A stretch of 64,000 bases of DNA, taken from contig NZ_QXGH01000026.1 in assembly GCF_003515065.1 (NCBI RefSeq), forward strand, positions 1-64,000. The letters are read 5' to 3'. Of this stretch, positions 1 through 8,229 are shown piece after piece. The DNA comes from Nocardioides immobilis. GTDB taxonomy: Bacteria; Actinomycetota; Actinomycetes; Propionibacteriales; Nocardioidaceae. Numbering within the stretch: the stretch's first letter is position 1; the number at the start of each line of letters is the position of its first letter. The notes beneath the pieces are model-generated. The model was given only the letters and a program-made list of their open reading frames with translations, ran no database searches and was not told the origin of the DNA. Position numbers and translations under genes: made by a program.

Positions 1-39
1 GGCGGCAATCACGTCCATTCGTTCCTTCGCGTTCTTCAA
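1..39 (-). CDS. istA: istA transposase, N-terminal codons only
   Basis: The minus strand reads LKNAKERMDVIAA from a TTG at 39 to the window edge. This resembles the N-terminus of actinobacterial IstA transposases, which catalyse cut-and-paste transposition together with the ATPase IstB. The start is chosen because TTG begins the family-like sequence and a purine-rich GGGG lies a few bases upstream. Only 13 codons are visible, so the assignment leans on the adjacent terminal repeats. Confidence 0.45.
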   Translation of the reverse strand, partial: MKNAKERMDVIAA

Positions 40-129
40 TGGAAGCCCCTGCGTGGTGCTCGATGGTCTGGTTGGCACCGCCACCGTCACCACGCAGGGC
101 CCTCCGTCGGTTACGACACGACGCGAAGG

Positions 130-201
130 GTGGGGACTTCTATCTGGCCACCAGTGGGGACCTCGACTTGGCCACCAGTGGGGACTTTTTCATGGCCACG
201 G
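130..201. repeat. Three tandem 24-bp IS21-type terminal repeats
   Basis: Copies begin at 130, 154 and 178. Each starts GTGGGGAC, then about six variable bases, then TGGCCAC. The 24-bp period and the GGGGA...GGCCA pattern fit the multiple terminal repeats that bind the IS21 transposase. The third copy runs into the CA terminus at 203-204. Confidence 0.7.
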
Positions 202-204
202 ACA

Positions 205-733
205 TCGCCGCCCGGACCTACCGCGACCGGGCACGAGCCACCCGTCGGGTCGCGGACCGGACGATCAACGATGCGATGGTCACCAACCAGGTCCGGGACC
301 TGGCCTGGACCGTCACCTTCGCCGAACCAGACTCCGGTGTAGGCGAGCAACAGCAAGCAGCCACCCCGAGGTGTCCGTGCAAGGTATCCACGACCGAGTC
401 GGGGCGCAGGGAAATGGCTTTCCAACTCTCAAGAGGCCCGGGAAAGACCTGGCATGCCCTCCGGCAGAGATGCTTGAGTCCGGTACCTAGCCGACGCGGA
501 CCCGCTGCCTCCGAGAGAAACCGCGCTGACCGGCCTCGTGGATCACAACTGGCCCCGGAGGCCACCGACGCTCCGCGCCCGCGTATAGGCGATTCTGCGC
601 GCTCTCACGACTCGCCACGCGCGCGGGATCCCAACGCGAAGTCGGGAGCTCTGTGCGCAAAGCGAGCCTAAAGCGAGCCATCAGGCGCCACCAGTCGGAT
701 TGGCGGAGGCCAGCCGCGTCATCGCGACTCGCA
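205..733. other. Gene-free flank next to the insertion sequence
   Basis: About 530 bp follow the IS end without a gene I can support. Open frames exist on both strands but none shows a recognisable motif, a good ribosome-binding site or a coherent codon pattern. It may be degenerate DNA left by earlier insertions. Confidence 0.5.
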
Positions 734-1876
734 TCACCGCAGGTCAGACCCGGTTTTCTCCAGGAGCGCGACGCACTCGACGTGGTGCGTCATCGGGAAC
801 AGGTCGAACGCCCGCAGGCTCACCAGCCGGTAGCCGTGCTCGCCGAAGATCGCGACGTCCCGGGCGAGCGCGGCGGGGTCGCAGGCGACGTACGCGACGG
901 CCCGCGGGCGCCGGTCGACCACCTGCTCGACGACCTTCCGCTTGGCGCCGACGCGGGGCGGGTCGAGCACGACCAGGTCGAACGGCTCGTCGTACTCCGT
1001 CGCCAGCACGGCACCGACGTCGCCGGCGGTCGCCCGGAGGCCAGGGCAGTTGCGCCGCGCCAGTCGTACGGCGGCCGCGTCCCCCTCGACCGCGCAGACC
1101 CGGCCGCCCGCATGCCCGGCGCCGACGGCGTCGAGCAGGAACCGGCTGAAGAGGCCGACCCCCGCGTAGAGGTCGAGCGCCGCCTCTCCCGGTCGCGGCG
1201 CGAGCGCCTCGAGCACGGCGCCCACCAGCGCCTCCGGCGCGCCGGGGTGGACCTGCCAGAAGCCCCCGTCGGCGACCGCGAACGACGTGCCCCGCACCTC
1301 GTAGGACGGGCCCACCGCGGACTCCAGCAGGCACTCGTCCACGGGCACCACCTCGTGCGAGCGGTGCTTGCGCATCCCGCGTCCGCCGTCCGGCAGCGTG
1401 ACGTAGCGCTGTCGGGTCCGCCACCCCAGCCCCTCCTGGTCCCCGGGCACCGGCTCGACCGTGACCTCGACGTCCAGCCGGGCCAGCCGGCGCAGCTGCT
1501 CGCGCACGACCTCGGCCTTCAGCCCGCGCTGCGCGGCCAGGGACACGTGCTGGAAGTCGCAGCCGCCGCACAGCCCCGGCCCGGCGTACGGGCACGGCGG
1601 AGCCACCCGGTCGGGCGACGGGGAGACGATCTCGACCGCGTCGCCGCGCCAGAACCGGTCACCCTCGGTGCCCTCGGTGATCTCGACGACGACCCGCTCC
1701 CCTGGCAGCGCGTGCCGCACGAAGACGACGCGGGTCTCGTCGCCGGCCGAGCCAGTCGGGACCCGCGCCACGCAGTGGCCGCCGTGGGCGACCGGCCCCA
1801 CCTCCGCCTCGAACCGCTCGCCGACGTGGGACCGCCCCCGCTGCTGCCGGGCCCGCGGGCGGCGTGGCGGGCTCAC
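734..1876 (-). CDS. Class I SAM-dependent RNA (uracil-C5) methyltransferase, TrmA/RlmCD type
   Basis: 380 aa. It probably transfers a methyl group from S-adenosylmethionine to C5 of a uridine in tRNA or rRNA. An N-terminal TRAM/OB region leads to a 4Fe-4S cysteine set (C95, C103, C106, C182; C-x7-C-x2-C then a distant C). The methyltransferase core has the SAM loop DLYAGVGLFS, the LDPPR motif, a nucleophile in VACDPAALARD (C332) and the general-base region HHVECVALLE (E367). GTG start; the GTGA overlaps the stop of the permease gene upstream, so the two are probably co-transcribed. The M. tuberculosis counterpart by position is Rv2689c. Which uridine is modified cannot be read from sequence. 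Confidence 0.88.
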   Translation of the reverse strand: MSPPRRPRARQQRGRSHVGERFEAEVGPVAHGGHCVARVPTGSAGDETRVVFVRHALPGERVVVEITEGTEGDRFWRGDAVEIVSPSPDRVAPPCPYAGPGLCGGCDFQHVSLAAQRGLKAEVVREQLRRLARLDVEVTVEPVPGDQEGLGWRTRQRYVTLPDGGRGMRKHRSHEVVPVDECLLESAVGPSYEVRGTSFAVADGGFWQVHPGAPEALVGAVLEALAPRPGEAALDLYAGVGLFSRFLLDAVGAGHAGGRVCAVEGDAAAVRLARRNCPGLRATAGDVGAVLATEYDEPFDLVVLDPPRVGAKRKVVEQVVDRRPRAVAYVACDPAALARDVAIFGEHGYRLVSLRAFDLFPMTHHVECVALLEKTGSDLR

Positions 1877-3909
1877 TGGACCTGACGGTCCTTGTCCTCG
1901 GTGCGGCCGCGGCGCAGGTCACCGGGCCGGACCCGGGCCTCCTCGCGCTCCTCCCGCTCGCGGGCGAGCTGCGAGGAGCGGAGCTGGTAGGGCACGGAGG
2001 TGACCATCACGCCGGGCGTGAACAGCAGTCGCCCCTTGAGCCGCAGCGCGGTCTGGTTGTGGAGCAGCTGCTCCCACCAGCGGCCGACGACGTACTCCGG
2101 GATGTAGACGGCGACGACCGATCGCGGGTTGGCGCCGCGGATGGCGGAGGCGTACTCGACGATCGGCTTGACGACCTCGCGGTACGGCGAGTGCAGGACC
2201 TTGAGCGGGACGCCCAGGTTGCGCTCGTCCCACTCCTCCATCAGCCGCGCCGTCTCGGCGTTGTCGACCGAGACGTAGACGCCTTCCAGCGAGTTCGGCC
2301 GGGTCGCCTTGGCAAAGGCCAGCGCACGCAGGGTCGGCTTGTGCAGCTTGGAGACCAGCACCAGCGCGTGGACGCGGGTGGGCAGGGCCTTGTCGGTCTC
2401 GTCGGCGGCGAGCTCGATCTCGACGGAGTTGTAGTGCCCCTTGATCCCGCGCATGACCACGAAGAAGAAGCCCATCGCCAGGATGGTGATCCACGCACCG
2501 GCGAGGAACTTCGTGATCAGTACGACGACGAGCACGACCGCGGTGAAGGTGAGGCCGATCGCGTTGATCGCCCGCGCGTTGAACATCCGGCGCCGTTCGG
2601 CGGGGTCCCGCTCGCTCGCCAGCGCCCGGGTCCAGTGCCGGATCATGCCGAGCTGGCTCAGGTTGAAGGACACGAAGACGCCGACGATGTAGAGCTGGAT
2701 CAGCTTCGTGGTCTCCGCGCCGAAAGCCACGATGAACGCGATCGCCAATACCGCGAGGAACACGATGCCGTTGCTGTAGGCGAGCCGGTCACCCCGGGAG
2801 CCGAGTGCCCGCGGCGCATAGCCGTCCTTGGCGAGGATCGAGCCAAGCACGGGGAACCCGTTGAAAGCGGTGTTGGCGGCGAGCACGAGGATCACGCCGG
2901 TGACGGTGACGACGAAGTAGAAGCCGGGGCTGAAGTCGATGAAGACCGCGCGGGCGATCTGGGCGATCACCGTGTGCTGGTCGTAGTCCTCCGGCAGCGC
3001 CTCGCCGTTGCGGGTGAGCTTGTGGATGTCGTGCGGGTCGACGTACTTCAGGCCCATCTGCCTGGCCAGCACGATGACGCTCACCATCATCGTGATCGCG
3101 ATCATGCCGAGCAGCAGCAGCGTGGTCGCGGCGTTCTTGCTCTTCGGCCGCTGGAACGCCGGCACCCCGTTGGAGATCGCCTCGACGCCGGTGAGCGCGG
3201 CACAGCCGGACGAGAACGCCCGCGCCAGCAGGAAGAGCAGGCCGATCGTGGTCAGCGGCTGCTCCCAGCCCTCGTCGGCCGCGATCTCGAGGCTCGCACT
3301 CTCGACGTCCGGCAGCGTCCCGGTGGCCATCTGGATGAACGCGTAGAGGCACATGCCGAGGATCGCGAACATGAACAGGTAGGTCGGGACCGCGAAGAAC
3401 GAGCCGGACTCGCGGATGCCCCGCAGGTTCATCGCGGTCAGCAGGACCACCATCACGACCGCGACGATCACCTCGTGGTCGAGGAACGCCGGGATCGCCG
3501 CGGCGGCGTACTGCGCGCCCGACGAGATCGACACCGCCACGGTGAGCACGTAGTCGATGAGCAGTGCGCTCGCGACCGTGGTGCCCGCCGTACGGCCGAG
3601 GTTGACGGTGGCGACCTCGTAGTCGCCGCCGCCGGACGGATAGGCGTGCACGGTCTGCCGGTACGACGCGATCACCGCCGCCATCACCAGCGCGACAGCG
3701 ATCGCGATCTTCCACGACCAGACGTACGCCGACGCGCCCGCGATGGCCAGCATGATGAAGACCTCGTCCGGGGCGTAGGCCACCGACGACAAGGCGTCGC
3801 TCGCGAACACCGGGAGCGCGATCCGCTTGGGTAGCAGCGTCTCGCCGAGCTGCGCGCTCCGAAGCTTGCGTCCCAGCAGGATCCGCTTAGAGACGTCGCC
3901 GACACCCAC
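1873..3909 (-). CDS. APC-superfamily permease, KimA-like (probable K+ importer)
   Basis: 678 aa from a GTG at 3909: about 12 membrane segments followed by a C-terminal cytosolic domain of roughly 200 residues. The first helix reads FASDALSSVAY; its Asp and Tyr are seven residues apart, as are the K+-binding D36 and Y43 of Bacillus KimA. Neighbours are two TrkA (RCK) proteins on the opposite strand, the same arrangement as Rv2690c with ceoB/ceoC. Potassium uptake is therefore a better guess than amino-acid transport, although the family label is amino-acid permease. The open frame continues upstream to 4266, but that part lies over ceoB and reads as noise; the conserved LLGRKLRS...LLPKR begins just after 3909. 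A TTG at 3918 is an alternative start. Confidence 0.78.
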   Translation of the reverse strand: MGVGDVSKRILLGRKLRSAQLGETLLPKRIALPVFASDALSSVAYAPDEVFIMLAIAGASAYVWSWKIAIAVALVMAAVIASYRQTVHAYPSGGGDYEVATVNLGRTAGTTVASALLIDYVLTVAVSISSGAQYAAAAIPAFLDHEVIVAVVMVVLLTAMNLRGIRESGSFFAVPTYLFMFAILGMCLYAFIQMATGTLPDVESASLEIAADEGWEQPLTTIGLLFLLARAFSSGCAALTGVEAISNGVPAFQRPKSKNAATTLLLLGMIAITMMVSVIVLARQMGLKYVDPHDIHKLTRNGEALPEDYDQHTVIAQIARAVFIDFSPGFYFVVTVTGVILVLAANTAFNGFPVLGSILAKDGYAPRALGSRGDRLAYSNGIVFLAVLAIAFIVAFGAETTKLIQLYIVGVFVSFNLSQLGMIRHWTRALASERDPAERRRMFNARAINAIGLTFTAVVLVVVLITKFLAGAWITILAMGFFFVVMRGIKGHYNSVEIELAADETDKALPTRVHALVLVSKLHKPTLRALAFAKATRPNSLEGVYVSVDNAETARLMEEWDERNLGVPLKVLHSPYREVVKPIVEYASAIRGANPRSVVAVYIPEYVVGRWWEQLLHNQTALRLKGRLLFTPGVMVTSVPYQLRSSQLAREREEREEARVRPGDLRRGRTEDKDRQVQ

Positions 3910-3917
3910 GGGCGACA

Positions 3918-3923
3918 ACGTTA
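3918..3923 (-). promoter_or_regulatory. Candidate -10 element for the KimA-like permease
   Basis: TAACGT on the minus strand lies 8 nt before the GTG at 3909, consistent with a leaderless or very short-leader transcript. No clear -35 was seen. Confidence 0.35.
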
Positions 3924-3977
3924 GGGCATCAACTCGCTCGCGACGCCTGTGCCGTGCCCCACAGCTCGGATCGCTGC

Positions 3978-3983
3978 TATAGC
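3978..3983 (+). promoter_or_regulatory. Candidate -10 element for ceoB
   Basis: TATAGC ends 8 nt before the GTG at 3992, leaving no room for a ribosome-binding site. A leaderless ceoB transcript is likely. Confidence 0.5.
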
Positions 3984-3991
3984 GTTCCACT

Positions 3992-4657
3992 GTGCACGTC
4001 GTGATCATGGGCTGTGGCCGCGTCGGGTCGACGCTCGCCCGCAGCCTCGAGGACCGCAACCACACGGTGGCCGTCATCGACAGCGAGCCGGACGCGTTCC
4101 GCAGGCTCGGGCCCGGCTTCAACGGCGACAAGGTCGCCGGCATGGGCTTCGACCAGCAGGTGCTGGAGAAGGCCGGGATCCGGCGGGCCGACGCGTTCGC
4201 CGCAGTGTCGAGCGGCGACAACTCCAACATCATCGCGGCACGAGTGGCGCGCGAGACGTTCGGCATCCAGCAGGTCGTGGCCCGGATCTACGACCCGGGG
4301 CGCGCCGAGGTCTACCAGCGGCTCGGCATCACCACGGTGGCCACCGTGAAGTGGACCGCCGACCAGGTGCTGCGCCGGCTCCTGCCCGCGGGCGCCGAGC
4401 CCGACTTCCGGGACCCGTCCGGCACCGTCCGGATGGACCACATGATGGTGCCCGAGAAGTGGGTGGGCTCCACCGTCGGCTCGTTCCAGGAGCAGGCCCG
4501 GGCCCGCGTGGCCTGGATCGACCGCCTCGGCGAGGGCATGCTGCCGACCCGCGACAGCGTCGTCCAGGAGGGCGACCTGCTGCACGTCGTCGTCCGCGAG
4601 GAGCACGCCGCGCACGCCTACGACATGCTCGATGCCGGACCCGAGCACGGGGACTGA
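3992..4657 (+). CDS. ceoB: TrkA-family K+ channel/transporter regulatory subunit 1 (CeoB)
   Basis: 221 aa cytosolic RCK protein. The N-terminal Rossmann fold begins MHVVIMGCGRVGSTLA (GxGxxG) with an acidic residue ending strand 2 (AVIDSE), as expected for NAD(H) binding. A TrkA-C-like part follows from about residue 140. Such subunits gate potassium transporters in response to nucleotides. It is followed after 12 bp by a second TrkA, and the divergent neighbour is the KimA-like permease. GTG start chosen because the family N-terminus begins there and a -10 sits directly upstream. Confidence 0.85.
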   Translation: MHVVIMGCGRVGSTLARSLEDRNHTVAVIDSEPDAFRRLGPGFNGDKVAGMGFDQQVLEKAGIRRADAFAAVSSGDNSNIIAARVARETFGIQQVVARIYDPGRAEVYQRLGITTVATVKWTADQVLRRLLPAGAEPDFRDPSGTVRMDHMMVPEKWVGSTVGSFQEQARARVAWIDRLGEGMLPTRDSVVQEGDLLHVVVREEHAAHAYDMLDAGPEHGD

Positions 4658-4669
4658 GGAGGGACTGCC

Positions 4670-5341
4670 ATGCGTGTCGCCATTGCGGGTGCCGGCGCCG
4701 TCGGACGGTCGATCGCCGTCGAGCTGATCGAGAACGGCCACGAGGTGCTGCTCATCGACAAGTCCCCCAGCTCCATCCACCCCGAGCGGGTCCCGGACGC
4801 GGAGTGGCTCCTCGCCGACAGCTGCGAGCTGTCGTCGCTCGAGGAGGCGCGGCTCGACAAGTGCGACGTCGTGATCGCCGCGACCGGTGACGACAAGGCC
4901 AACCTGGTCACCGCGCTCCTCGCCAAGACCGAGTTCGGGGTGCCGCGCACCGTCGGCCGGGTCAACCACCCCAACAACGAGTGGCTCTTCACCGAGGCGT
5001 GGGGGGTCGACGTCAACGTGTCGACCCCGCGGATCATGTCCGCGCTGGTCGAGGAGGCGGTCACCGTCGGCGACCTGGTGCGGCTGTTCACGTTCCGCCA
5101 GGGCAACGCCAACCTGGTCGAGATGACCCTGCCCGCGGACTCGCCGTACGTCGGCAAGGCCTCCGGCCTGATCCCGCTCCCCGAGAACTGCGCGCTGGTC
5201 ACCATCCTCCGCGACAGCCAGGTCTACGTGCCGACCCCCGAGCAGCCGGTGGAGGCAGGCGACGAGCTGCTGTTCGTCGTACCGGCCGAGGCCGAGGACG
5301 CCCTCGAGCGCCTGCTGGCGCCCACCAACCACCCGGGGTAG
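4670..5341 (+). CDS. ceoC: TrkA-family K+ regulatory subunit 2 (CeoC)
   Basis: 223 aa, same architecture as the preceding gene: MRVAIAGAGAVGRSIA dinucleotide loop, strand-2 acid in LLIDKSP, and a C-terminal TrkA-C domain (about 135-220). A strong GAGGAGGG ribosome-binding site lies in the 12-bp gap, so it is translated from the ceoB message. Paired unequal TrkA proteins are typical of Actinobacteria; they may form a hetero-oligomeric ring on a K+ permease, probably the one encoded divergently. Confidence 0.85.
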   Translation: MRVAIAGAGAVGRSIAVELIENGHEVLLIDKSPSSIHPERVPDAEWLLADSCELSSLEEARLDKCDVVIAATGDDKANLVTALLAKTEFGVPRTVGRVNHPNNEWLFTEAWGVDVNVSTPRIMSALVEEAVTVGDLVRLFTFRQGNANLVEMTLPADSPYVGKASGLIPLPENCALVTILRDSQVYVPTPEQPVEAGDELLFVVPAEAEDALERLLAPTNHPG

Positions 5342-5344
5342 GAC

Positions 5345-6115
5345 TCAGGCCGACTCGGCCTCGGCCTCGGCCTCGATCGGCGTCGCATTGCGGGCGAGCA
5401 GCCAGATCATCAGCGCCCACGACCCGATCCGCAGCGCCCAGCCGAGACCGGTGCGGAGCACCAGGATGGTCACCACCGCGACGTCCGGATCGATCCTGTC
5501 GTAGTGGCCGAGGAGCCACACCGGGCCCTGCCCGAGGACACCGATCGCACCCGGGATCAGCATCACCCAGGTGAGCCGGCTGCAGAGCTTCACCACCTGT
5601 GGGTTCTTGTGCCAGCCGATGGGGTCCTCGGTCGCGGCGCCGAGCATGAACCCGAGCACCGGCCACCCCGCCAGGCAGGAGGCGCCGAACACGATGGTGT
5701 AGCCAAGGCTCAGCAAGATGCCCGGGAGGAAGAACGCCAGCGCCTGGTCGGACTCCGACCCGCCCGACGACTCGGCCAGTCGGACGAACACCCACCCGAT
5801 GCCGATCCCGAAGATCGCGTTGAAGACGTACTGCGTCGAGCTGCGCTGCACCAGCCGTACGACGAGGGCGAGCCCCGCCACCGCCAGGCTCGCGATCAAC
5901 GCGATCTGGAGCTCCTTCGTCGGCAGCCAGACCGCGCTGAACACCACCCCGGGGATGGCCGCCTCGAGCATGCCGCGCTTGCCGCCGAGGGAGGAGGCGA
6001 GCTGGTGCCGCACCAGCGCCTCGACGGTGTCGACGCCGATCTTCTTGGCCGCCTCGGTCGTGAGCGAGTGGTCCTCGTCCTCCGGTGCCGCCACCTGGTG
6101 GTCCTCCGCGTTCAC
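5345..6115 (-). CDS. DUF3159 integral membrane protein
   Basis: 256 aa with about six hydrophobic segments between residues 50 and 245 and a charged N-terminus. The family is conserved in Actinobacteria and corresponds by position to Rv2693c. It ends 3 bp from the convergent ceoC stop and overlaps the upstream OB-fold gene by 4 bp, so it is the last gene of the dut-DUF3710-OB-DUF3159 operon. No catalytic motif is visible; function unknown. Confidence 0.8.
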   Translation of the reverse strand: MNAEDHQVAAPEDEDHSLTTEAAKKIGVDTVEALVRHQLASSLGGKRGMLEAAIPGVVFSAVWLPTKELQIALIASLAVAGLALVVRLVQRSSTQYVFNAIFGIGIGWVFVRLAESSGGSESDQALAFFLPGILLSLGYTIVFGASCLAGWPVLGFMLGAATEDPIGWHKNPQVVKLCSRLTWVMLIPGAIGVLGQGPVWLLGHYDRIDPDVAVVTILVLRTGLGWALRIGSWALMIWLLARNATPIEAEAEAESA

Positions 6116-6471
6116 AGGAGCTCGTACCGCGGGTTGTAGAGGATCCGCTCGCCGTCGTGCTCGCCGATCCGTCCCGACACCTCGATCGCGCGGCCGGGGC
6201 CGATGCCGGCGATCCGCCGGCGACCGAGCCAGATCAGGGTGAGGGTGGCCGTGCCGTCGTACAGCTCGGCCTCGAGGGCCGGCACGCCCCCGCGGGGCCG
6301 GAGCGTCACCGTGCGCACCGTGCCGCGCAGCTTGACCGGTGTCCGGCTCGGCGCGTCCGCGATCGCCACGACGTCGCTGCCCGCGAAGGTCTTCCTGAGG
6401 TCGCGCGCCTCAGCCTCGGCAGGACTCGCCCACCGACTGATCGTGCGCCGGATCCGGCTCTTGGTGGCCAC
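6112..6471 (-). CDS. OB-fold nucleic-acid-binding protein
   Basis: 119 aa from a GTG at 6471. The middle (about residues 35-115) has the alternating strand pattern of an OB fold: VKLRGTVRTVTLRP, ALEAELYDGTATLTLIWLG, AIEVSGRIG. It resembles the Rv2694c family. It starts 5 bp after the DUF3710 stop and overlaps DUF3159, so it is operonic. Single-stranded nucleic-acid binding is inferred from the fold only. The open frame extends to 6873 but that part overlaps DUF3710. Confidence 0.8.
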   Translation of the reverse strand: MATKSRIRRTISRWASPAEAEARDLRKTFAGSDVVAIADAPSRTPVKLRGTVRTVTLRPRGGVPALEAELYDGTATLTLIWLGRRRIAGIGPGRAIEVSGRIGEHDGERILYNPRYELL

Positions 6472-6476
6472 GGGGC

Positions 6477-7193
6477 TCAGGCTCCCGGTGGGGCTTCCTG
6501 CGCGGCAGCGGCGGCCGCGGCCTCCTGCTGCTCGGCCTGTGCCTGGCGGATCTCCTCGGGGAGCGTGAGCGGCAGCTGCTCCCCCACGGGCATCGCCTGC
6601 GCACCGCGGCGTACGGCGACGGAGGTCACCGCGCGGTGCCACTCGACGAGCGCCTCCGGGTCGCGCGCAGGCTTCCCGAGGAACGTCGCCCGCAGCAGCC
6701 ATCGCGGCCCGTTGAAGCCGACGACGCGCGAGGTCTGGTTGCCGACCTTGCCGTCGGCGGTCTTGACCTGCACCTCGCAGAACAGCTCGGTGCCGAACGG
6801 CCCGTCCTGCTCGGTCGCGGTGCCGCCGCGGCGGGCCGCGTCCGCCGCGATCTGCGGCCGCACCTCGCTCCACAGGTCGCCGTTGCGCGGGGCGGCGTAC
6901 GCACGCAGCTCGACCGCGCCGTCCTTGCCGGCGAGCACGACGGACCGGACGGTGCCGGACTTCTCATCGATCTGGACCCGAAGGTCACGGCCCTCGACCG
7001 GAGCGACGAGGAGCGCACCGAGGTCGATCCGGGTCACGCCGTCGTCGGGGAGCTCGTCGGCGTCGTAGGGGCCTGCCTCCGCCTCCGCGGCTGCCTCGGA
7101 CTGCGGGTCGACAGAGTCGCCCACGACCTCGTCGACCGCCACCTCGGGTGTTGCGTCGGGATCGTTCGCGTCGGGCTTGCGACGGAACCTCAC
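6477..7193 (-). CDS. DUF3710 family protein
   Basis: 238 aa, soluble, no signal peptide. An acidic, Ala/Glu-rich N-terminus (1-50) precedes a conserved alpha/beta region (52-200, starting TRIDLGALLVAP); the C-terminal 30 residues are Ala/Gln-rich. It overlaps dut by 4 bp. Corresponds by order to Rv2696c. Function unknown; its steady linkage to dut suggests a role in nucleotide or DNA metabolism, which is inference. Confidence 0.82.
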   Translation of the reverse strand: MRFRRKPDANDPDATPEVAVDEVVGDSVDPQSEAAAEAEAGPYDADELPDDGVTRIDLGALLVAPVEGRDLRVQIDEKSGTVRSVVLAGKDGAVELRAYAAPRNGDLWSEVRPQIAADAARRGGTATEQDGPFGTELFCEVQVKTADGKVGNQTSRVVGFNGPRWLLRATFLGKPARDPEALVEWHRAVTSVAVRRGAQAMPVGEQLPLTLPEEIRQAQAEQQEAAAAAAAQEAPPGA

Positions 7194-7681
7194 TGGCTGC
7201 TCTCCTTCACCTGCTGATCCGGGGGGCCGAAGCCTCCAGTAGAACCGTAGCCGCCGGTGCCACGGACGCTCTCGGGAAGGTCCTCAACTGCGACGAACCG
7301 GGCGCGCTCGAAGCGCTGGACGACCAGCTGCGCGATCCGGTCTCCACGGCTGAGCACGATCGGCTCGACCGGGTCGTGGTTGATGAGGAGCACCTTGATC
7401 TCGCCGCGGTAGCCCGCGTCGATGGTGCCCGGCGTGTTCACGATCGAGAGCCCGTGCCGGGCGGCGAGGCCGCTGCGCGGATGGACGAGGGCAACGTAGC
7501 CGTCCGGAAGGGCGATCGCGATCCCGGTCGGCACGAGCATCCGCTCGCCGGGCGTGAGCACGACGTCGACGGTCGTGACCAGGTCGGCGCCGGCGTCGCC
7601 CGGGTGGGCGTAGCCGGGCAGCGGCAGGTCGGGATCGAGGAGGGAGACCGGGATCTCCAGGTCGTGGTCGTCAACAGGCAC
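7190..7681 (-). CDS. dut: dUTP pyrophosphatase (trimeric)
   Basis: 163 aa. Hydrolyses dUTP to dUMP and pyrophosphate, preventing uracil misincorporation and supplying dTMP synthesis. All five motifs of trimeric dUTPases are visible: AGADL, HPRSGLAARHGL, NTPGTIDAGYRGEI, RGDRIAQLVVQ and the C-terminal GSTGGFG arm. Length fits the family. GTG start at 7681 preceded by a -10 element 6 nt upstream; first gene of a four-gene operon. Confidence 0.96.
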   Translation of the reverse strand: MPVDDHDLEIPVSLLDPDLPLPGYAHPGDAGADLVTTVDVVLTPGERMLVPTGIAIALPDGYVALVHPRSGLAARHGLSIVNTPGTIDAGYRGEIKVLLINHDPVEPIVLSRGDRIAQLVVQRFERARFVAVEDLPESVRGTGGYGSTGGFGPPDQQVKESSQ

Positions 7682-7687
7682 GGACAG

Positions 7688-7693
7688 ACCCTA
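7688..7693 (-). promoter_or_regulatory. Candidate -10 element of the dut operon
   Basis: TAGGGT on the minus strand lies 6 nt before the dut GTG. The longer TATAGGGT context is AT-rich for this genome. Suggests leaderless transcription. Confidence 0.55.
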
Positions 7694-7732
7694 TAGAGGA
7701 CCGTCCGTCCCCCAGATGGGATCCTTCTCCCC

Positions 7733-8194
7733 GTGACCAGCGGCCCGGATTACGACGAGCGCCTCGCCGTACCCCTGCGCTGGTGGGCGCAGGGCACGAT
7801 GCTCGTCGCCACCTTGTGGCTGACGGTGGTCGTCGCCGTCCCCGGGCCGACGGCCTGGGTCGTGACGGCGGTCGCGCTGGTGCTGCTGGCGCTCGCGCTC
7901 TTCTGGTACGGCGACGCCCGGGTGATCGTGCGCGACGGCTGGTTCCAGGCCGGCCGGGCGCGGATCGAGGCCGAGCACGTCGGCGAGGTCGCGGCGCTGG
8001 ATGTCGAGCAGACCCGCCTGGTCGCGGGCCGCGACGCCGACGTCCGGGCCTACCTGCTGCTCCGGCCCTACCTCCACCGGGCGGTCAAGGTCGAGATCGT
8101 CGACCCGGCCGACCCCACGCCGTACTGGCTGGTCAGCTCGCGCCACCCCGAGGCGTTGGCGGACGCGCTGACCGCGCTGCCCCGGACCAGGTAG
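7733..8194 (+). CDS. DUF3093 membrane protein
   Basis: 153 aa. Two adjacent hydrophobic helices (about residues 20-60) are followed by a soluble region carrying the family-like DARVIVRDGWFQAG and PYWLVSSRHPEALADAL segments. Corresponds to Rv2698, divergent from dut as here. Function unknown. GTG start at 7733 agrees with the start of the conserved sequence. Confidence 0.8.
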   Translation: MTSGPDYDERLAVPLRWWAQGTMLVATLWLTVVVAVPGPTAWVVTAVALVLLALALFWYGDARVIVRDGWFQAGRARIEAEHVGEVAALDVEQTRLVAGRDADVRAYLLLRPYLHRAVKVEIVDPADPTPYWLVSSRHPEALADALTALPRTR

Positions 8195-8217
8195 GGCTAC
8201 GCGGAGCATCGACTCGA

Positions 8218-8223
8218 TAGGGT
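8218..8223 (+). promoter_or_regulatory. Candidate -10 element of the DUF4235 gene
   Basis: TAGGGT ends 6 nt before the ATG at 8230; no ribosome-binding site fits between. Same hexamer and spacing as dut on the other strand. Confidence 0.5.
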
Positions 8224-8229
8224 CGCCCC

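Larger units (their letters stand above)
1..204 (-). mobile_element. End of an IS21-family insertion sequence
   Basis: The first 204 bases look like the left end of an IS21-type element whose body lies outside the window. Seen: the first codons of an istA-like transposase on the minus strand (1-39), preceded by three 24-bp repeats (130-201). A TGT..CA-type terminus is readable, with CA at 203-204 on the plus strand. IS21 elements are known for several terminal repeats upstream of istA. The other end and any target duplication are outside the window, so intactness cannot be judged. Confidence 0.6.

Noticed and set aside
130..201. CRISPR array
   Set aside because: The three 24-bp units abut directly without spacers; the pattern is that of IS21 terminal repeats.
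185..671. Protein-coding gene in the flank of the insertion sequence
   Set aside because: The open frame starts inside the terminal repeat and shows no conserved motif or coding-type codon pattern.
1864..3834. 656-codon open frame on the plus strand
   Set aside because: Complement of the permease gene; rich in His/Arg/Asp with no recognisable domain.
3910..4266. Upstream extension of the permease frame
   Set aside because: The extra 119 codons overlap ceoB on the other strand and show no membrane or conserved sequence; a promoter-like element lies at 3918-3923.
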